Positions 38,426 through 48,644 of a stretch of DNA of 64,000 nucleotides are shown piece after piece. This stretch comes from an uncultured Pseudomonadales bacterium (GTDB lineage: Bacteria; Pseudomonadota; Gammaproteobacteria; Pseudomonadales; Azotimanducaceae). The stretch is from positions 3,410,001 through 3,474,000 of the forward strand of contig OY282447.1 of NCBI GenBank assembly GCA_958296165.1, given 5' to 3'. The position numbers and the translations under genes are program-made. Each line of letters starts with the position of its first letter. Position 1 is the first letter of the stretch. The notes under the pieces were generated by a model. It ran no database searches and was not told the DNA's origin. It was given only the letters and a program-made list of their open reading frames with translations.

Positions 38426-38884
38426 TTGCGGGCGTTGTTGCAGCGCGTTAGCAGGGCCGCGGTGGCGGTAGAGGGTGCGAGAGTCGCAGCCATCGAGCGC
38501 GGCTTGCTGGTGTTTCTAGGCGTGTATCGAGACGACGACGAAGCGGCGGCGAAGCGCTTGGCGGAGCGCACGCTGGCCGCGCGCATATTCGCCGACGACA
38601 GCAAACCCATGAACCGCTCCGTGCTCGACGTGGGCGGCAGCGTGCTCGTGGTCTCTCAGTTCACGCTGGCGGCGGACACAAGGCGCGGCAACCGGCCGGG
38701 CTTCGCTGCGGCCGCGCCACCGGAAGTCGCGCAGCGGCTCTATGCGTGCTACGTCGCGGCCGTGCAGAGCGGCTGTTCGCACGTGGCCACTGGCGAGTTC
38801 GGCGCGAACATGCAGGTATCGCTAGTGAACGACGGGCCTGTGACGATCCTTATCGAGAGCGCGTCACGAAACGCCCAACCTTAG
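38426..38884 (+). CDS. dtd: D-aminoacyl-tRNA deacylase
   Basis: Removes D-amino acids, and glycine from mischarged tRNA-Ala. The 152-residue product has VSQFTLAADTRRGNRPGF (active-site SQFTL) and the VNDGPVTILIES loop with the family's Gly-cisPro element. The TTG at 38426 follows a perfect AGGAGG by seven bases and aligns RALLQRVSRAAV with the usual N-terminus, so I prefer it to the ATG at 38402. It is divergent from the PP-loop gene and convergent with the acyl-CoA dehydrogenase. Confidence 0.92.
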   Translation: MRALLQRVSRAAVAVEGARVAAIERGLLVFLGVYRDDDEAAAKRLAERTLAARIFADDSKPMNRSVLDVGGSVLVVSQFTLAADTRRGNRPGFAAAAPPEVAQRLYACYVAAVQSGCSHVATGEFGANMQVSLVNDGPVTILIESASRNAQP

Positions 38885-38946
38885 CCGCGCCTTGGCAGCT
38901 TCTTTCCAGGCTCCTATTCCTGACCTTCCCGCCTGAGCTCTTACCT

Positions 38947-40086
38947 CTAATACCCTTCGAGTTCGCCGTAGCGGTTGCGGTGGTAGCTCACGTCGCCGAA
39001 CATCTGTTCCGTTACCGCGGCGCGTTTGATGAAGAAGCCGATGTCGAACTCGTCCGTCATGCCGATGCCGCCGTGCATTTGGATGCCTTCCCGAGACACG
39101 GTGTGGTAGGTCTCGCCCACCTTGGCCTTGGCGAGGCTGGCGAGCTTGGCGACCTCTGCCGGATCGCGTGCTTCGTCGAGCGCCGATAGCGCTTCGAGCA
39201 CGCAGGATTTCGACAGCTCGATCTCGCAGAACATGTTGGCGGCGCGGTGCTTGAGAGCTTGGAAGGAGCCGATTGGCACGCCGAACTGCTCGCGTTCCTT
39301 GAGGTATTGCACGGTGCGATCGAAGCACTCCTGCGTGCTGCCGAGCATTTCGGCGCAGATGCCGATGCGGGCGATGTCCAAGGCAGGGTCGAGCACGTCT
39401 GCGCCGCGGCCTTCCTCGCCGACCAGGGCATCGGCACCCACTTGGACGTTGGAGAACTCGATGTTGGCGGCGTTTCGGCTGTCTACCATCTTGGTGCGTG
39501 TTACGGCGACGCCCTGGGCATCCCGATCCACTAGGAAAAGGGAGATGCCGTCGCGCTCGCCGGCGGTACCGGAGCTGCGGGCAACCACGATGAGCTTGTC
39601 GGCCACATGGCCATCGAGCACGAACTTCTTGCTGCCCGAAATGGTGTAGCCGGCGCTGTTCTTCTCGGCGCTTGCCGCGATGCCGTAGGGGTTGTGGCGG
39701 TGCGACTCCTCGAGTGCGAGCGCCAAGAGGAGTTCGCCGGCAGTGACCTTGGGCAACAGCTCGGCCTTCTGGGCGTTGCTGCCGCCTACGTTCAAGACGG
39801 TGCCCCCCAGCCACACCGTGGCGTACAGCGGGCTGGCGGCCAGCGTGCGGCCGGCTTCTTCGGTCACAACGCCGAGGCCCTTGTAGCCGAACGCCAAGCC
39901 GCCGTGCTCCTCGGGGAACGGGATGCCGGCCCATCCGAGCTCCACCATCTGCGACCAAGTGGGGCGGTCGAAGCCATCTGGGCTGTCCTCGTCGCGCAGC
40001 TTGCGCAACTGCTCGATCGGCGCGTTGTTGGCGCAGAAATCCTTGGCGGTGTCCTTGAGCATGTTCTGCTCGTCGTTGAGAATCAT
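38947..40086 (-). CDS. acyl-CoA dehydrogenase
   Basis: FAD-dependent acyl-CoA dehydrogenase, about 380 residues. The N-terminal helical domain starts LNDEQNMLKDTAKDF; the beta domain includes LALALEESHRHNPYG and TISGSKKFVLDG; the C-terminal domain has REQFGVPIGSFQALKHRAAN and GIQMHGGIGMTDEFDIG, the FAD-contact signature. The usual catalytic Glu region is replaced around the HGGIGMTDE loop, as in several acad clades acting on CoA-linked steroid or aromatic acids; substrate unknown. ATG at 40086 or GTG at 40092 is the start. Confidence 0.88.
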   Translation of the reverse strand: MILNDEQNMLKDTAKDFCANNAPIEQLRKLRDEDSPDGFDRPTWSQMVELGWAGIPFPEEHGGLAFGYKGLGVVTEEAGRTLAASPLYATVWLGGTVLNVGGSNAQKAELLPKVTAGELLLALALEESHRHNPYGIAASAEKNSAGYTISGSKKFVLDGHVADKLIVVARSSGTAGERDGISLFLVDRDAQGVAVTRTKMVDSRNAANIEFSNVQVGADALVGEEGRGADVLDPALDIARIGICAEMLGSTQECFDRTVQYLKEREQFGVPIGSFQALKHRAANMFCEIELSKSCVLEALSALDEARDPAEVAKLASLAKAKVGETYHTVSREGIQMHGGIGMTDEFDIGFFIKRAAVTEQMFGDVSYHRNRYGELEGY

Positions 40087-40267
40087 TGGCACAGTCAGGT
40101 TCTCCCTCTTTAGACGCGACGATGATATGTCAGTCGCGTGGTGCGTAGAAGCCCTAGTGCCATGCCTCGCCATGCCTCGGTGCCTTGGCGAGTCGGGCTG
40201 CGGTGGAGTGCAATGCTTCACCGTGTTAGGTTGCCGAAATAGAGACCCAGCCGCATGGACGTGAGGC

Positions 40268-40849
40268 ATGGCAACGGCCCCAATGGGCGCGTTCGTCGCG
40301 CAGGAGCAAGTGAATGGCTTGGTGGAGCAAGTGCTTCCCCAGGGCTGCTGGCTGGACGGCGACTACCTGTGGCTCACCGACCGCAGCCGGCATCTAGTGG
40401 AGCTCACCGACGGATACTTGGAAATACTGCCGATGCCGACCCGCGCACAGCTGCGCATACTCGCTTTTCTGTATTCGGCGTTTCAGGCGTTTCTGCGACC
40501 GAACGGCGGCGAAGCGCTGTTCGCGCCGCTTCGCCTGCGCATCCGTCGGGGTAAGTTTCGAGAACCCGACTTGCTGGTGTTGCAGGATGCCCAAGACGCC
40601 CGCAGTGGCGACCGCTTCTGGACCGGGGCGGACGTATTGGTCGAGGTGGTAAGCCCGGACAATCCGGAAAGAGACATCGTTCACAAGCGCCGCGACTATG
40701 CCGAGGCCGCCATCGCCGAGTATTGGATCGTCGATCCACGCACGGAGAGCATTACCGTCCTCAAGCTCGAAGAATCTGGGTACGTTGAGGACGGCGAGTA
40801 CGAACGCGGGGAGCGGGCACGCTCGCGGGAGATCCGGTGCTCGGCATGA
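40268..40849 (+). pseudogene. Uma2/DUF820 family putative endonuclease, C-terminus lost
   Basis: Member of the Uma2 family with a PD-(D/E)xK nuclease fold. FREPDLLVLQDAQD holds the catalytic ExD pair, VLVEVVSPDNPERDI and DIVHKRRDYAEAAIAEYWIV the E and K blocks. Uma2 proteins are abundant in cyanobacteria and have no firmly known role. The normal ending ERGERATS...PGF is replaced after about residue 185 by REIRCSA because the DNA runs into an SDR gene at about 40830. Most of the domain is complete, so activity cannot be ruled out. Confidence 0.7.
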
Positions 40850-41331
40850 AGCACGCGACACCGGTGATGAAGGCGCAAGGTAGCGGCAGCATCATCTCCA
40901 CCGCCAGCGTCGCAGGGCTGCGCGGCGGCATGGGGCCGCACGTCTACAGTGCGCTCAAGGCGGCGGTGATCGGCCTCACTCGCAGCGTCGCGGTTGAACT
41001 AGCCGCGTTCCACATCCGCGTCAACGCCATCTGCCCTGGCGGCATCATGACGCCGATCTTTCTTGGCGGTCGGCAGCTCAAGGCCGGTGCCAACGCCACC
41101 TTGGAAGAAGCTCTAGCGCCGGCTTTCGCACAGATGCAACCCATCCCTCGCGCCGGCGTCGGCCGCGACATCGCCAACATGGCAGTGTTCCTGGCCAGCG
41201 ACGAAGCCACATTCGTGACCGGCCAAGCGTTGGTGGTGGACGGCGGCCTCACCGTTGGGCGTCGCCGGTTGGTTGATCCGGAACAAAGCCCGCTGAGGCA
41301 GGCGCTGGATGATCTTGTCGACGACGGCTAG
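40837..41331 (+). pseudogene. short-chain dehydrogenase fragment lacking its N-terminal Rossmann half
   Basis: Starts at a GTG or internal ATG inside what would be the middle of an SDR. It retains SGSIISTASVAGLRGG (catalytic Ser), VYSALKAAVIGLTRSVAVEL (YxxxK) and RVNAICPGGIMTP, plus the C-terminal VTGQALVVDGGLTVG block. The TGxxxGxG cofactor loop and about 100 N-terminal residues are missing. The junction with the Uma2 gene at about 40830 indicates a deletion that fused the two, so this piece cannot bind NAD(P)H normally. Confidence 0.75.
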
Positions 41332-41400
41332 CAAGGCAGGAAGTGTTCGATTGACGGCAACGTGGCCCATGTGGCTCACCGACCGAATAGGTGTGCGCAG

Positions 41401-43026
41401 GTGACCGTGCCCTCGACAACCACCTCTGACACGCAACGGGCCAACTCTCCGGCACCTACGCCCACGAACGAGGAACGGCCGACCACACTCGCGGATCGCG
41501 TTGGCGAGTGGTATGCCGCATCCCGATCGGCGGAGCACCGAAAACGCCACGGGTTGTACCTTACGCCGGTAGAAGTTGCGGACTTCATGGCTTCTCGAAT
41601 CGCCGCGCCTGCAACAACGGTGCGTCTGCTTGATCCGGCCGCCGGCACGGGCGTCCTATGTTGCGCTGCCGTTGAGGCGCTCGTGGCGCGCAAGGGGGTT
41701 GCCGCCATCCATTTGGTTGCGTGCGAAGTGGATTCAGACCTGATCCCGCTGCTGCGAGGCGTCCTCGATTACTTAACCGCGTGGTGCAGAGCACGGGCCG
41801 TGCAGCTGGATGTGCACATTGAGGCCAACGACTTCATCACGTCGTATGCCGGCGCGTTGCAGTCGATCGACGACCTGTATCGAGGCCCACCCGAGCGAGA
41901 GTTCGATGTCGTGATCGCCAATCCGCCGTACTTCAAGATCGGCAAGAGCGACCCGCGCGCCATGGCGGCGTCGAGCGTAGTGCATGGTCAGCCGAACATC
42001 TACGCGTTGTTCATGGCTGTGGGCGCCGCGTTGCTCCGTGAATCCGGCGCATTCGTCTACATCGTGCCACGCAGCTTCGCGTCTGGCCCTTACTTCCGGC
42101 AATTCCGCGCTACTTTTTTTGATCTCGTGCAACCGAACGCGGTGCATGTTTTCGGCTCTCGTCGCAGCGCGTTCAGCCGCGACGAAGTTCTCCAGGAGAA
42201 CGTGATCTTCTGCGGCACACGGCGCAGTCGGAGCTGTGAGCGTGGCGTTGCGCCCCGGGTTACGATCACCGCCAGCGAAGGCATATCGGATCTCGGCAGG
42301 TCTAGCCGGCGGACCGTGGCGGCTTCCACCGCATTGGACGTCAACTCGCCGGAAAAAGTGCTCCGGTTGCCGGTGTCCCGCGACGGGGAATCGATCCTCA
42401 GGCTGGTAGATCGCTGGCCAAATCGGCTTTGCGACTTGGGCCTGAGTATCTCGACCGGCCCGGTGGTGCCATTCCGGGCAAGGCGCGTGGTCTGCGCTGG
42501 TGGCGACGTCCCAGATACCCATGCTCCACTCCTGTGGATGAACCACATCCACGCTATGCGCGTTACATGGCCGCTCAACCGCCACAAGGACGAATACATT
42601 TGCCGCCACGATGCTGCGAAGCTGCTGGTGCCCAACCGCAACTACGTCGTCATTCGTCGATTCCGCGCCAAGGAGGAGCAACGGCGCTTGACTGCTGCGC
42701 CATTGCTCGCGCACTGCCTGGAATCGCCGGACATCGGCCTTGAGAACCACTTGAATTACATCCATCGCCGCGGTGGTTTCCTGTCCGAAGAAGAGTGTGG
42801 GGGCTTGGCTGCGCTCTACAACAGCAGTCTGCTCGACACCTACTTCCGATGCGTTAGCGGCAACACCCAGGTCAGCGCCACGGAATTGCGCCACATGCCG
42901 CTACCGCACGCCGCTGTCATTCACGACTTGGGACGTCGCGCAAAGAGCTTGGTCAATCCAATGATGGAATTGGATGGCCTAGTGAGATCCGGCGTATTTG
43001 CTACCGGAGAGTTCGCCGTTGGCTAG
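41401..43026 (+). CDS. N6-adenine DNA methyltransferase of a PstI/BsuBI-type R-M system
   Basis: Eco57I/TaqI-like gamma-class methyltransferase, 541 residues from a GTG at 41401 with an AGGTG upstream (ATG 41362 is possible). Motif I is RLLDPAAGTGVLCCAAV; motif IV FDVVIANPPYFKIGK carries NPPY, which contacts the flipped adenine. HGLYLTPVEVADFMASRIA is the typical N-terminal motif X region, and IYALFMAVGAALL and a C-terminal target-recognition region follow. It is followed directly by a gene for a PstI/BsuBI-type endonuclease, which identifies the system. Recognition sequence unknown. Confidence 0.88.
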   Translation: MTVPSTTTSDTQRANSPAPTPTNEERPTTLADRVGEWYAASRSAEHRKRHGLYLTPVEVADFMASRIAAPATTVRLLDPAAGTGVLCCAAVEALVARKGVAAIHLVACEVDSDLIPLLRGVLDYLTAWCRARAVQLDVHIEANDFITSYAGALQSIDDLYRGPPEREFDVVIANPPYFKIGKSDPRAMAASSVVHGQPNIYALFMAVGAALLRESGAFVYIVPRSFASGPYFRQFRATFFDLVQPNAVHVFGSRRSAFSRDEVLQENVIFCGTRRSRSCERGVAPRVTITASEGISDLGRSSRRTVAASTALDVNSPEKVLRLPVSRDGESILRLVDRWPNRLCDLGLSISTGPVVPFRARRVVCAGGDVPDTHAPLLWMNHIHAMRVTWPLNRHKDEYICRHDAAKLLVPNRNYVVIRRFRAKEEQRRLTAAPLLAHCLESPDIGLENHLNYIHRRGGFLSEEECGGLAALYNSSLLDTYFRCVSGNTQVSATELRHMPLPHAAVIHDLGRRAKSLVNPMMELDGLVRSGVFATGEFAVG

Positions 43027-43961
43027 CGTTGAGGAAGCTCAAGACATATTGCAGGCGCTAGGCATGCCCCCCGCCCAATGCAACCGCATGGCCGGCCTGA
43101 CACTGCTTGCTCTATGCAAGCTGCGCCCAGACTCCGAATGGAAAGACGCAACACGTACTGCCTGCACCGTGACCAAGAGCATCATGGACTATCTGCGCGA
43201 GCACTACGACGTCGCGTATGCGCCTAAACACGCGCGAGACATTTCGGCGGCAAGTGTTGCACCAGTTCGTACAAGCTGCCATCGCTGCGTACAACCCGTT
43301 CGAGCCCAATTTGCCTACGAATAGTCCCAGAGCGCATTACGCGATCACGGAGGCGGCCCTTCCGGTCGTGAAGACCTATGGAGATAGCGCTTGGCAGCCT
43401 GCGGTGGCTTCGTTTCGAGAGGAACAGGGTACGCTTCTGGCGTCATATCGGCGCGAACGAAGCTTCAACAAGGTCCCAGTACAGCTGTCCACGGGCACGG
43501 TTCTTCTCTCGCCTGGCCAACACAACGAGCTCCAACGGGCCGTAGTGGAAGAATTCGCACCTCGGTTCGTTCCGGGAGGTATGTTGTTGTACTTGGGCGA
43601 TACGACAAGAAAGCACCTAGTCGTGGATCGAGAACAGTTAACGGAACTGGGCATTCCGATCACAGCCCACGACAAACTACCTGACATCATCCTGTACGAC
43701 CGGACCAGAAACTGGCTCTTTTTTGTCGAAGCCGTGACGTCCCACGGCCCCGTCACTCCGAAGCGCGTTATCGAGCTGGAAGACCTAGCCGCGCGATCAG
43801 CGACTCGACGTGTTTACGTCACCGCCTTCCTCAGCCACAACGAGCTCTTGGGTCATCTCAACGCTGTCGCTTGGGAGACTGATCTTTGGGTCGCGGAAGA
43901 ACCAGATCATCTGACGCACCGCGATGGAGATAGTCTTTTCGCGCCGTGGCCCAAGGACTGA
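43019..43961 (+). pseudogene. BsuBI/PstI-type restriction endonuclease, frameshifted
   Basis: Type II restriction endonuclease with PD-(D/E)xK core. The TTG start at 43019 has GGAGAG seven bases upstream and overlaps the methyltransferase stop. The first 70 codons (VEEAQDILQALGMPPAQCN) are in one frame, and the rest is in another from TRETFRRQVLHQFVQAAIA. Removing one A from the AAA at 43226-43228 joins them. The catalytic region KLPDIILYDRTRNWLFFVEA and VTSHGPVTPKR are intact, as is the VYVTAFLSH block. As written the nuclease is inactive while the methyltransferase is intact, a common decay path for R-M systems. Confidence 0.85.
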
Positions 43962-43992
43962 GGACCGTTGGAGGAATATCGGGCCGGCGCAC

Positions 43993-45287
43993 CTAGCCAT
44001 AGAGCGTTGCGGCGAGGTCGCCAATCACGGGTGCGCCGCCGATGCGGCCGTCGCGATACACCCGTTCGAGGTCTTCGCGCGATCGGATGTGGTAGTCCGT
44101 CAACGGCGTGAAGCGCGAGACGCCCGCACGATCCTTCTCTGCGAGCCATACGTCGTCGAGTTCGAGCCCATCACCCAGCTGCGTGGTGTCTTGGACTGCG
44201 GTGATCAACTGAGCGCCACGGCGGTTCGTCGCACTCTTGAACAGCCGAATTAGAGCGGTCGTTAGGCGGTGATGGAGGCATGCATCGAGTTCGTCCACCA
44301 CGACCAAGCTACCTGCAGAGATGGCATCCAACACCGGGATAGCCAAGGCGGCCAGCCTTTGCGTGCCGCGGCTTTCTAAGTCAAAGCCGAGCGCGCGCGT
44401 CCCGTCGGCGCTTGCGTGTGTGAAGCGGAGCCGTTTGAGTGGCAGCACCTGCTCGTCGGCCTCGAGGGACGATCCAACCAACTCTGCGACCGCACGGGAG
44501 AACTTCCTAACTCGCTCGCGAGTGGGCTCGTAATCCTCAAGCTCGGTTCCAACCACGCCAAGGTCCGCTTGGCGCATCAATTCCATGAAAGCGTCCTGAT
44601 GTGCGAAGCCATCGAGCGATTCGGCGATCTTGGATTCCACGGGTTCGCCCTGCAACGGCTGCCAATGTTCCGCGAATTGCCGATGAATCGCACCGAGCTG
44701 AGGATGGTTGTTCTGTGCCGCGGCGGAGAGAAAGAGACTGTTGGGCCGCGTGAGGGAAGCGATTGCGCGGTTCTCGCCGCGCAAACGACTGCCGAAGTCT
44801 ACCCTTGCGTTTCGCCGTTCTTAGTCTTCCGGTCGAACAACATCTGCGTCGTCTGCCGTTTGTGCCGCACGACGCGGTGCAGCCATTCGTGGACATACTC
44901 GGCGTTCGTGAACGCGAAGCCGTATTCATACACCTCTTGCGAGGCACTCGCGCTATGGTCGTCGATGGTGAACATGCAGTCGAACCTAGAGGGTTTGTCC
45001 GCGCTGGCCTGGTCGAGCAGAAACGGATGTCGCGGGATGGGATCGCCGGCGTCCTGAGCCTTGTGCGACATCACAACGTGGCCGCGCATCGCCTCGACTG
45101 CGGCGACGAGATTGGATTTGCCTGACGCGTTGGCACCGTAAATCACGGCCACCGGCAGCGCGTCCTCTCGCAGGATGGGCACGGGTACCACGATGCCCGA
45201 TCGTCTGATCCGTTTGGCGGCCGTTAGCGCCAGCTCCTGATGGTCGCGGATGGAGAGGTAGTTCTCCACTCCGAATCGCAATAACAC
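43993..45287 (-). pseudogene. AAA family ATPase (AAA_15/OLD-like), frameshifted
   Basis: ABC-type ATPase resembling the AAA_15/AAA_21 family. The N-half MLLRFGVENYLSIRDHQELA contains the conserved FxVxNYxSI start, with Walker A VIYGANASGKSNLVAAV. The frame breaks at a C3/G3 run (44802-44804) and the C-half continues from VDFGSRLRGE through SRGTQRLAALAIPVLDAI (signature) to Walker B LVVVDELDACLHH. One added G restores a single frame of about 430 codons. Relatives occur with RloB or in phage-defence islands; here the neighbour is the convergent restriction gene, 31 bases away. No partner nuclease is adjacent. Confidence 0.75.
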
Positions 45288-45397
45288 CTCTTCGCCCTCT
45301 CAGAAAGAAGATTTGCGGCGTATTGTGCCACTAATCGCAGATAGACGAGCTAACAGCCCACGCTTCTCCGGTGGCGGGACCGGAAGACATTCATGAT

Positions 45398-46021
45398 TCA
45401 GCCACCCCGGCTGGCTTCGATGGCCTTGATGGAATCGCGCTCTCGCAACTTCTCCGCCATGCCGGCGAACCCTGGAATGTCCGCGACTAGCGACCACCCG
45501 AACACCTTCTGGGCTGCCCGGTCTGCTAGCGGTACCGAGAAGTACGTCGCGAAATCTGCATAGGTCACGGCCGCTCCGGCTATGTAGGGCATGAAGCGAG
45601 CACGGCGATTCAGCGCTGCGACGCCCTTCGTCAAGTTCGCCTTCGCGGTTGCTTTCACTTCCTCGCTCACCGTGCCGCCGAAGAACGCTTCGCTGAAGCA
45701 GGGCCGAGCCGCCAAGTCGATGTAGACCTCTATGTACTTCATGAGTTCGCGCACCTGCGCCCGCGCTAGCGGGTGCTCTGGATACAGGCTGCCGCCAAGG
45801 TGTTCGGCCACGTAATCCACCATGGCGGACGTCTCGGTGAGGGCGGTGCCATCCACCTCCAGCGCGGGAATCTTGCCCATGGGGCTGATGGCCAGATATT
45901 CGTCCTGTTGCGAAGGTGCCGTGCCGACATCCTCGAACTCCACACCCGCTTCTAGCAGTGCGGCCTTGACGATGTTGTAGTAGTTGCTGAGCGGGAGTCC
46001 GTGGAGCTTGAGCGTGGGCAT
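45398..46021 (-). CDS. glutathione S-transferase family protein
   Basis: Typical cytosolic GST fold of 207 residues. The N-terminal thioredoxin-like domain (TLKLHGLPLSNYYNIVKAAL, then GKIPALEVDGTALTETSAM with the cis-Pro and ES motif) is followed by an all-helical C-terminal domain (AAVTYADFATYFSVPLADRA). The N-terminal SNYY region would provide the catalytic Ser or Tyr. ATG at 46021 chosen because it aligns the first strand. Divergent from the secreted-protein gene. Confidence 0.85.
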   Translation of the reverse strand: MPTLKLHGLPLSNYYNIVKAALLEAGVEFEDVGTAPSQQDEYLAISPMGKIPALEVDGTALTETSAMVDYVAEHLGGSLYPEHPLARAQVRELMKYIEVYIDLAARPCFSEAFFGGTVSEEVKATAKANLTKGVAALNRRARFMPYIAGAAVTYADFATYFSVPLADRAAQKVFGWSLVADIPGFAGMAEKLRERDSIKAIEASRGG

Positions 46022-46272
46022 GAGCGAGGTGCCTTGTTGCAGGGAGAGCGAAGATTCTTGACGAAAGGCGGGTGGGCCGCAAGGTACACGCGCCACGCTC
46101 GAGCAGAGGCGAGAGTCGGTGCGGGAACATGCGCTCTACGTTGCGACGAATGTCGCGCCCAACTTCGAGCAGCCCGCGCCGGTGCGCGTATACTGCGGCG
46201 AACGTGTCGACCCGATAAGGACGTCGACCCACCGTGACAGCAAACGTCACATTGCAGATGGAGGCCCTCACT

Positions 46273-47430
46273 ATGGATGCGCAAAGATCTCATGCCGGCA
46301 ACCGGCTATCGATGTGGCCGCAAATGGCTGGCCCCTTGGCGGTGGCACTACTTGCCGCGTTCGCCACGCCCGCCGCTTGGGGAGACATCCCCCGCACGGC
46401 CGACGGCAAGCCGGACATCTCCGGCTACTACGACACGGCCACCACCACTCCCTTGGAGCGCCGTGGCGAAGCGGCAACCGTTTCCGAGGAGGAGGCGGGC
46501 GAGGTTTCCGATCTGATCGAGTCCATCAGCGGCGCGGTCCAACTAGACCCCAACCGCGAAGCCCCTCCAGCCGGCGGCGATGGCTCGCCGGGGCCGGCCG
46601 GGAATGTCGGCGGCTATCAGACGTTCTGGATCGATCTGGGCGAAGAGCATACCAAGATCAACGGCGAATATCGGGCGTCGATCATCATCGACCCGCCGAA
46701 CGGCCGAATGCCGAAGCGCAAACCGGCCGCGCTAGGACGCATGCAGACCTTGATTCGCGAGTATTCCCGGCCGAATGACGGTACCGCGTGGTGGGGAGAC
46801 GAACCCGGCCCGTACGACGACCCGGAAGTCCGCCCGCTGCCAGACCGCTGCCTGGTCGGCTTCAGTTCCACTGGCGGTCCGCCCATGCTGCCGGCGCTCT
46901 ACAACAACCACAAGCGCATCGTGCAAACGCCAGACCACATCATGATTCTCACCGAGATGGTGCACGACGCTCGCATCGTGCGCATGAATGCCGAACACAT
47001 GCCGGACGACGTGCGGCGCTGGTACGGCGACTCCATCGGCTGGTGGGAAGGCGACACGCTCGTCGTGGAGACCACCAACTTCAACGACACGCCAGCCTTG
47101 GGCAATGGCGCATCGCGCAACTTGAAGGTGCTGGAGCGGTTCTCGCGCATCGATGAGAGCACGTTGCTCTACAACTTCACCGTGGAGGACCCAGCCACGT
47201 GGGATGCGCCTTGGAGCGGCGAATACGTGTGGCCGGAAACCGATGAGCCCGTCTACGAGTACGCCTGCCACGAGGGCAACTACTCGATGGGCAACATCTT
47301 GTGCGGCGCCCGCCGGCTGGAGGCCGAAGCCGCCGGAGAAGATGCCTTGGCGGCCTTCGCTGAAACGCCGTGCGGCGAGCGCGTGGGCATGTCTGCGGGT
47401 ACGCAAACCGCCGCGGTCGGGGCGGAGTGA
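46273..47430 (+). CDS. secreted protein of unknown function
   Basis: 385 residues from the ATG at 46273, preceded by GGAGG eight bases upstream. The N-terminus is a signal peptide (hydrophobic core MAGPLAVALLAAFATPAAWG then DIPRT). The mature part resembles a family of secreted proteins common in uncultured marine proteobacteria and acidobacteria, with GKPDISGYYD, IGWWEGDTLVVETTNFND, and YNFTVEDPATWDAPWSGEY and YEYACHEGNYSMGNIL. No enzymatic motif is evident. The two conserved Cys (C-terminal half) could form a disulfide. Function unknown. Confidence 0.75.
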   Translation: MDAQRSHAGNRLSMWPQMAGPLAVALLAAFATPAAWGDIPRTADGKPDISGYYDTATTTPLERRGEAATVSEEEAGEVSDLIESISGAVQLDPNREAPPAGGDGSPGPAGNVGGYQTFWIDLGEEHTKINGEYRASIIIDPPNGRMPKRKPAALGRMQTLIREYSRPNDGTAWWGDEPGPYDDPEVRPLPDRCLVGFSSTGGPPMLPALYNNHKRIVQTPDHIMILTEMVHDARIVRMNAEHMPDDVRRWYGDSIGWWEGDTLVVETTNFNDTPALGNGASRNLKVLERFSRIDESTLLYNFTVEDPATWDAPWSGEYVWPETDEPVYEYACHEGNYSMGNILCGARRLEAEAAGEDALAAFAETPCGERVGMSAGTQTAAVGAE

Positions 47431-47485
47431 TAGGCAATCGAGCGTATTGAGCCTGCTCGATCGGTCAGACAAGGAGCGCCGCGCC

Positions 47486-48271
47486 ATGGCGGACGTCATC
47501 GCCACTGATCTGCGCAACATGGATTGGGCGGCGCTGGTCGCCGATCTCAACCGCTATCTGCGCCTGCGCACCACGCCGGTCGGGATGAAGCTGTTCGAGA
47601 CCGTGCAGGAGATGGAGGCCGTGCCGCGCATCCGCCGTCCCAAGCACGTTCACGCCACCGATCAGATCGTCGGCCAAGCCAGCCGCAACGGCTGGACGGT
47701 GGGCATTACGGCGGACGATCTGGTGGGCGACCAATGCCGCACCGTCATCGGCTTAGCGCCGCGCGACGAGCAGTGGCTGTCGGGCCAGCGCATGGCCGGC
47801 GTGTGGTATGAGAACGCGGAAGAAGCCAGCAAGCATCAGCGCGCCATGGATGTAGCGCCGTTCGGCCAGCATGTGGCCATGGCGGTGAGCCCGTTGGCGA
47901 GCGGGCGCCTGAATCCGCCGGACATCGCGCTCATCTACGCCACGCCAGCGCAGATGATCCTGTTCATCAACGGTTTGCAGTGGACGGGCTTCAAGAAGCT
48001 GGAGTGGGGTTGCGTGGGCGAATCCGCCTGCGCGGATTCCTGGGGCCGGGCGCTCGCCACCGGCGAGCCCAGCCTCTCCATCCCCTGCTTCGCCGAGCGG
48101 CGCTACGGCGGCGTGATGGAGGATGAGCTGCTGATGGCCATCCCGCCGGGCTTCCTGCCCAAGGTGATCGAAGGGCTGGACCGGCTTGCGCGCAACGGCC
48201 TGCGCTATCCCATTGCCCAATACGGCATCAACAACGACGTTCGCGCCGGCATGGGCGTTAGCTACGGCTGA
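47486..48271 (+). CDS. DUF169 family protein
   Basis: 261 residues; the RLRTTPVGMKLFETVQEME stretch and CRTVIGLAPRDEQWLSGQRM match DUF169 (ArCR-like) proteins. A cysteine-bearing segment WGCVGESACADSWGRALATG may bind a metal or cofactor. Members occur with oxidoreductases but function is unknown. The ATG at 47486 has AAGGAG ten bases upstream, and the gene lies 55 bases after the secreted-protein gene, so the two may share a transcript. Confidence 0.8.
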   Translation: MADVIATDLRNMDWAALVADLNRYLRLRTTPVGMKLFETVQEMEAVPRIRRPKHVHATDQIVGQASRNGWTVGITADDLVGDQCRTVIGLAPRDEQWLSGQRMAGVWYENAEEASKHQRAMDVAPFGQHVAMAVSPLASGRLNPPDIALIYATPAQMILFINGLQWTGFKKLEWGCVGESACADSWGRALATGEPSLSIPCFAERRYGGVMEDELLMAIPPGFLPKVIEGLDRLARNGLRYPIAQYGINNDVRAGMGVSYG

Positions 48272-48644
48272 CACCAGCTGCGGCGAGATCTTAGGCTGTA
48301 GCCGCAGTCGCGCCTCGTTCGGCATGCGCATGCAGGCATATCCATTGACTTCCTCAACTTTCTTGCATCACCTACGTAACCAATGGCCATATGCTCTAGT
48401 CTTCCTTCTTCTATGTGTAGGTCTATTTCTTTATGTATTACCCGGTGCCACATTCTCTGGCAAGTATACGAATGACCTATTCGCCTACTACGACAGCATC
48501 AATAGGATCAACAACGGCCAATCGCCACATATTGATTACGACGTGGTGTACGGCCCCATTGCCACTATCTTACCGTATTTGGGCTATCTCGCCGTCGGGA
48601 AATACGGAGGAGCTTTTGAGAGCGCATCCTTCGCAGTAACGTTA

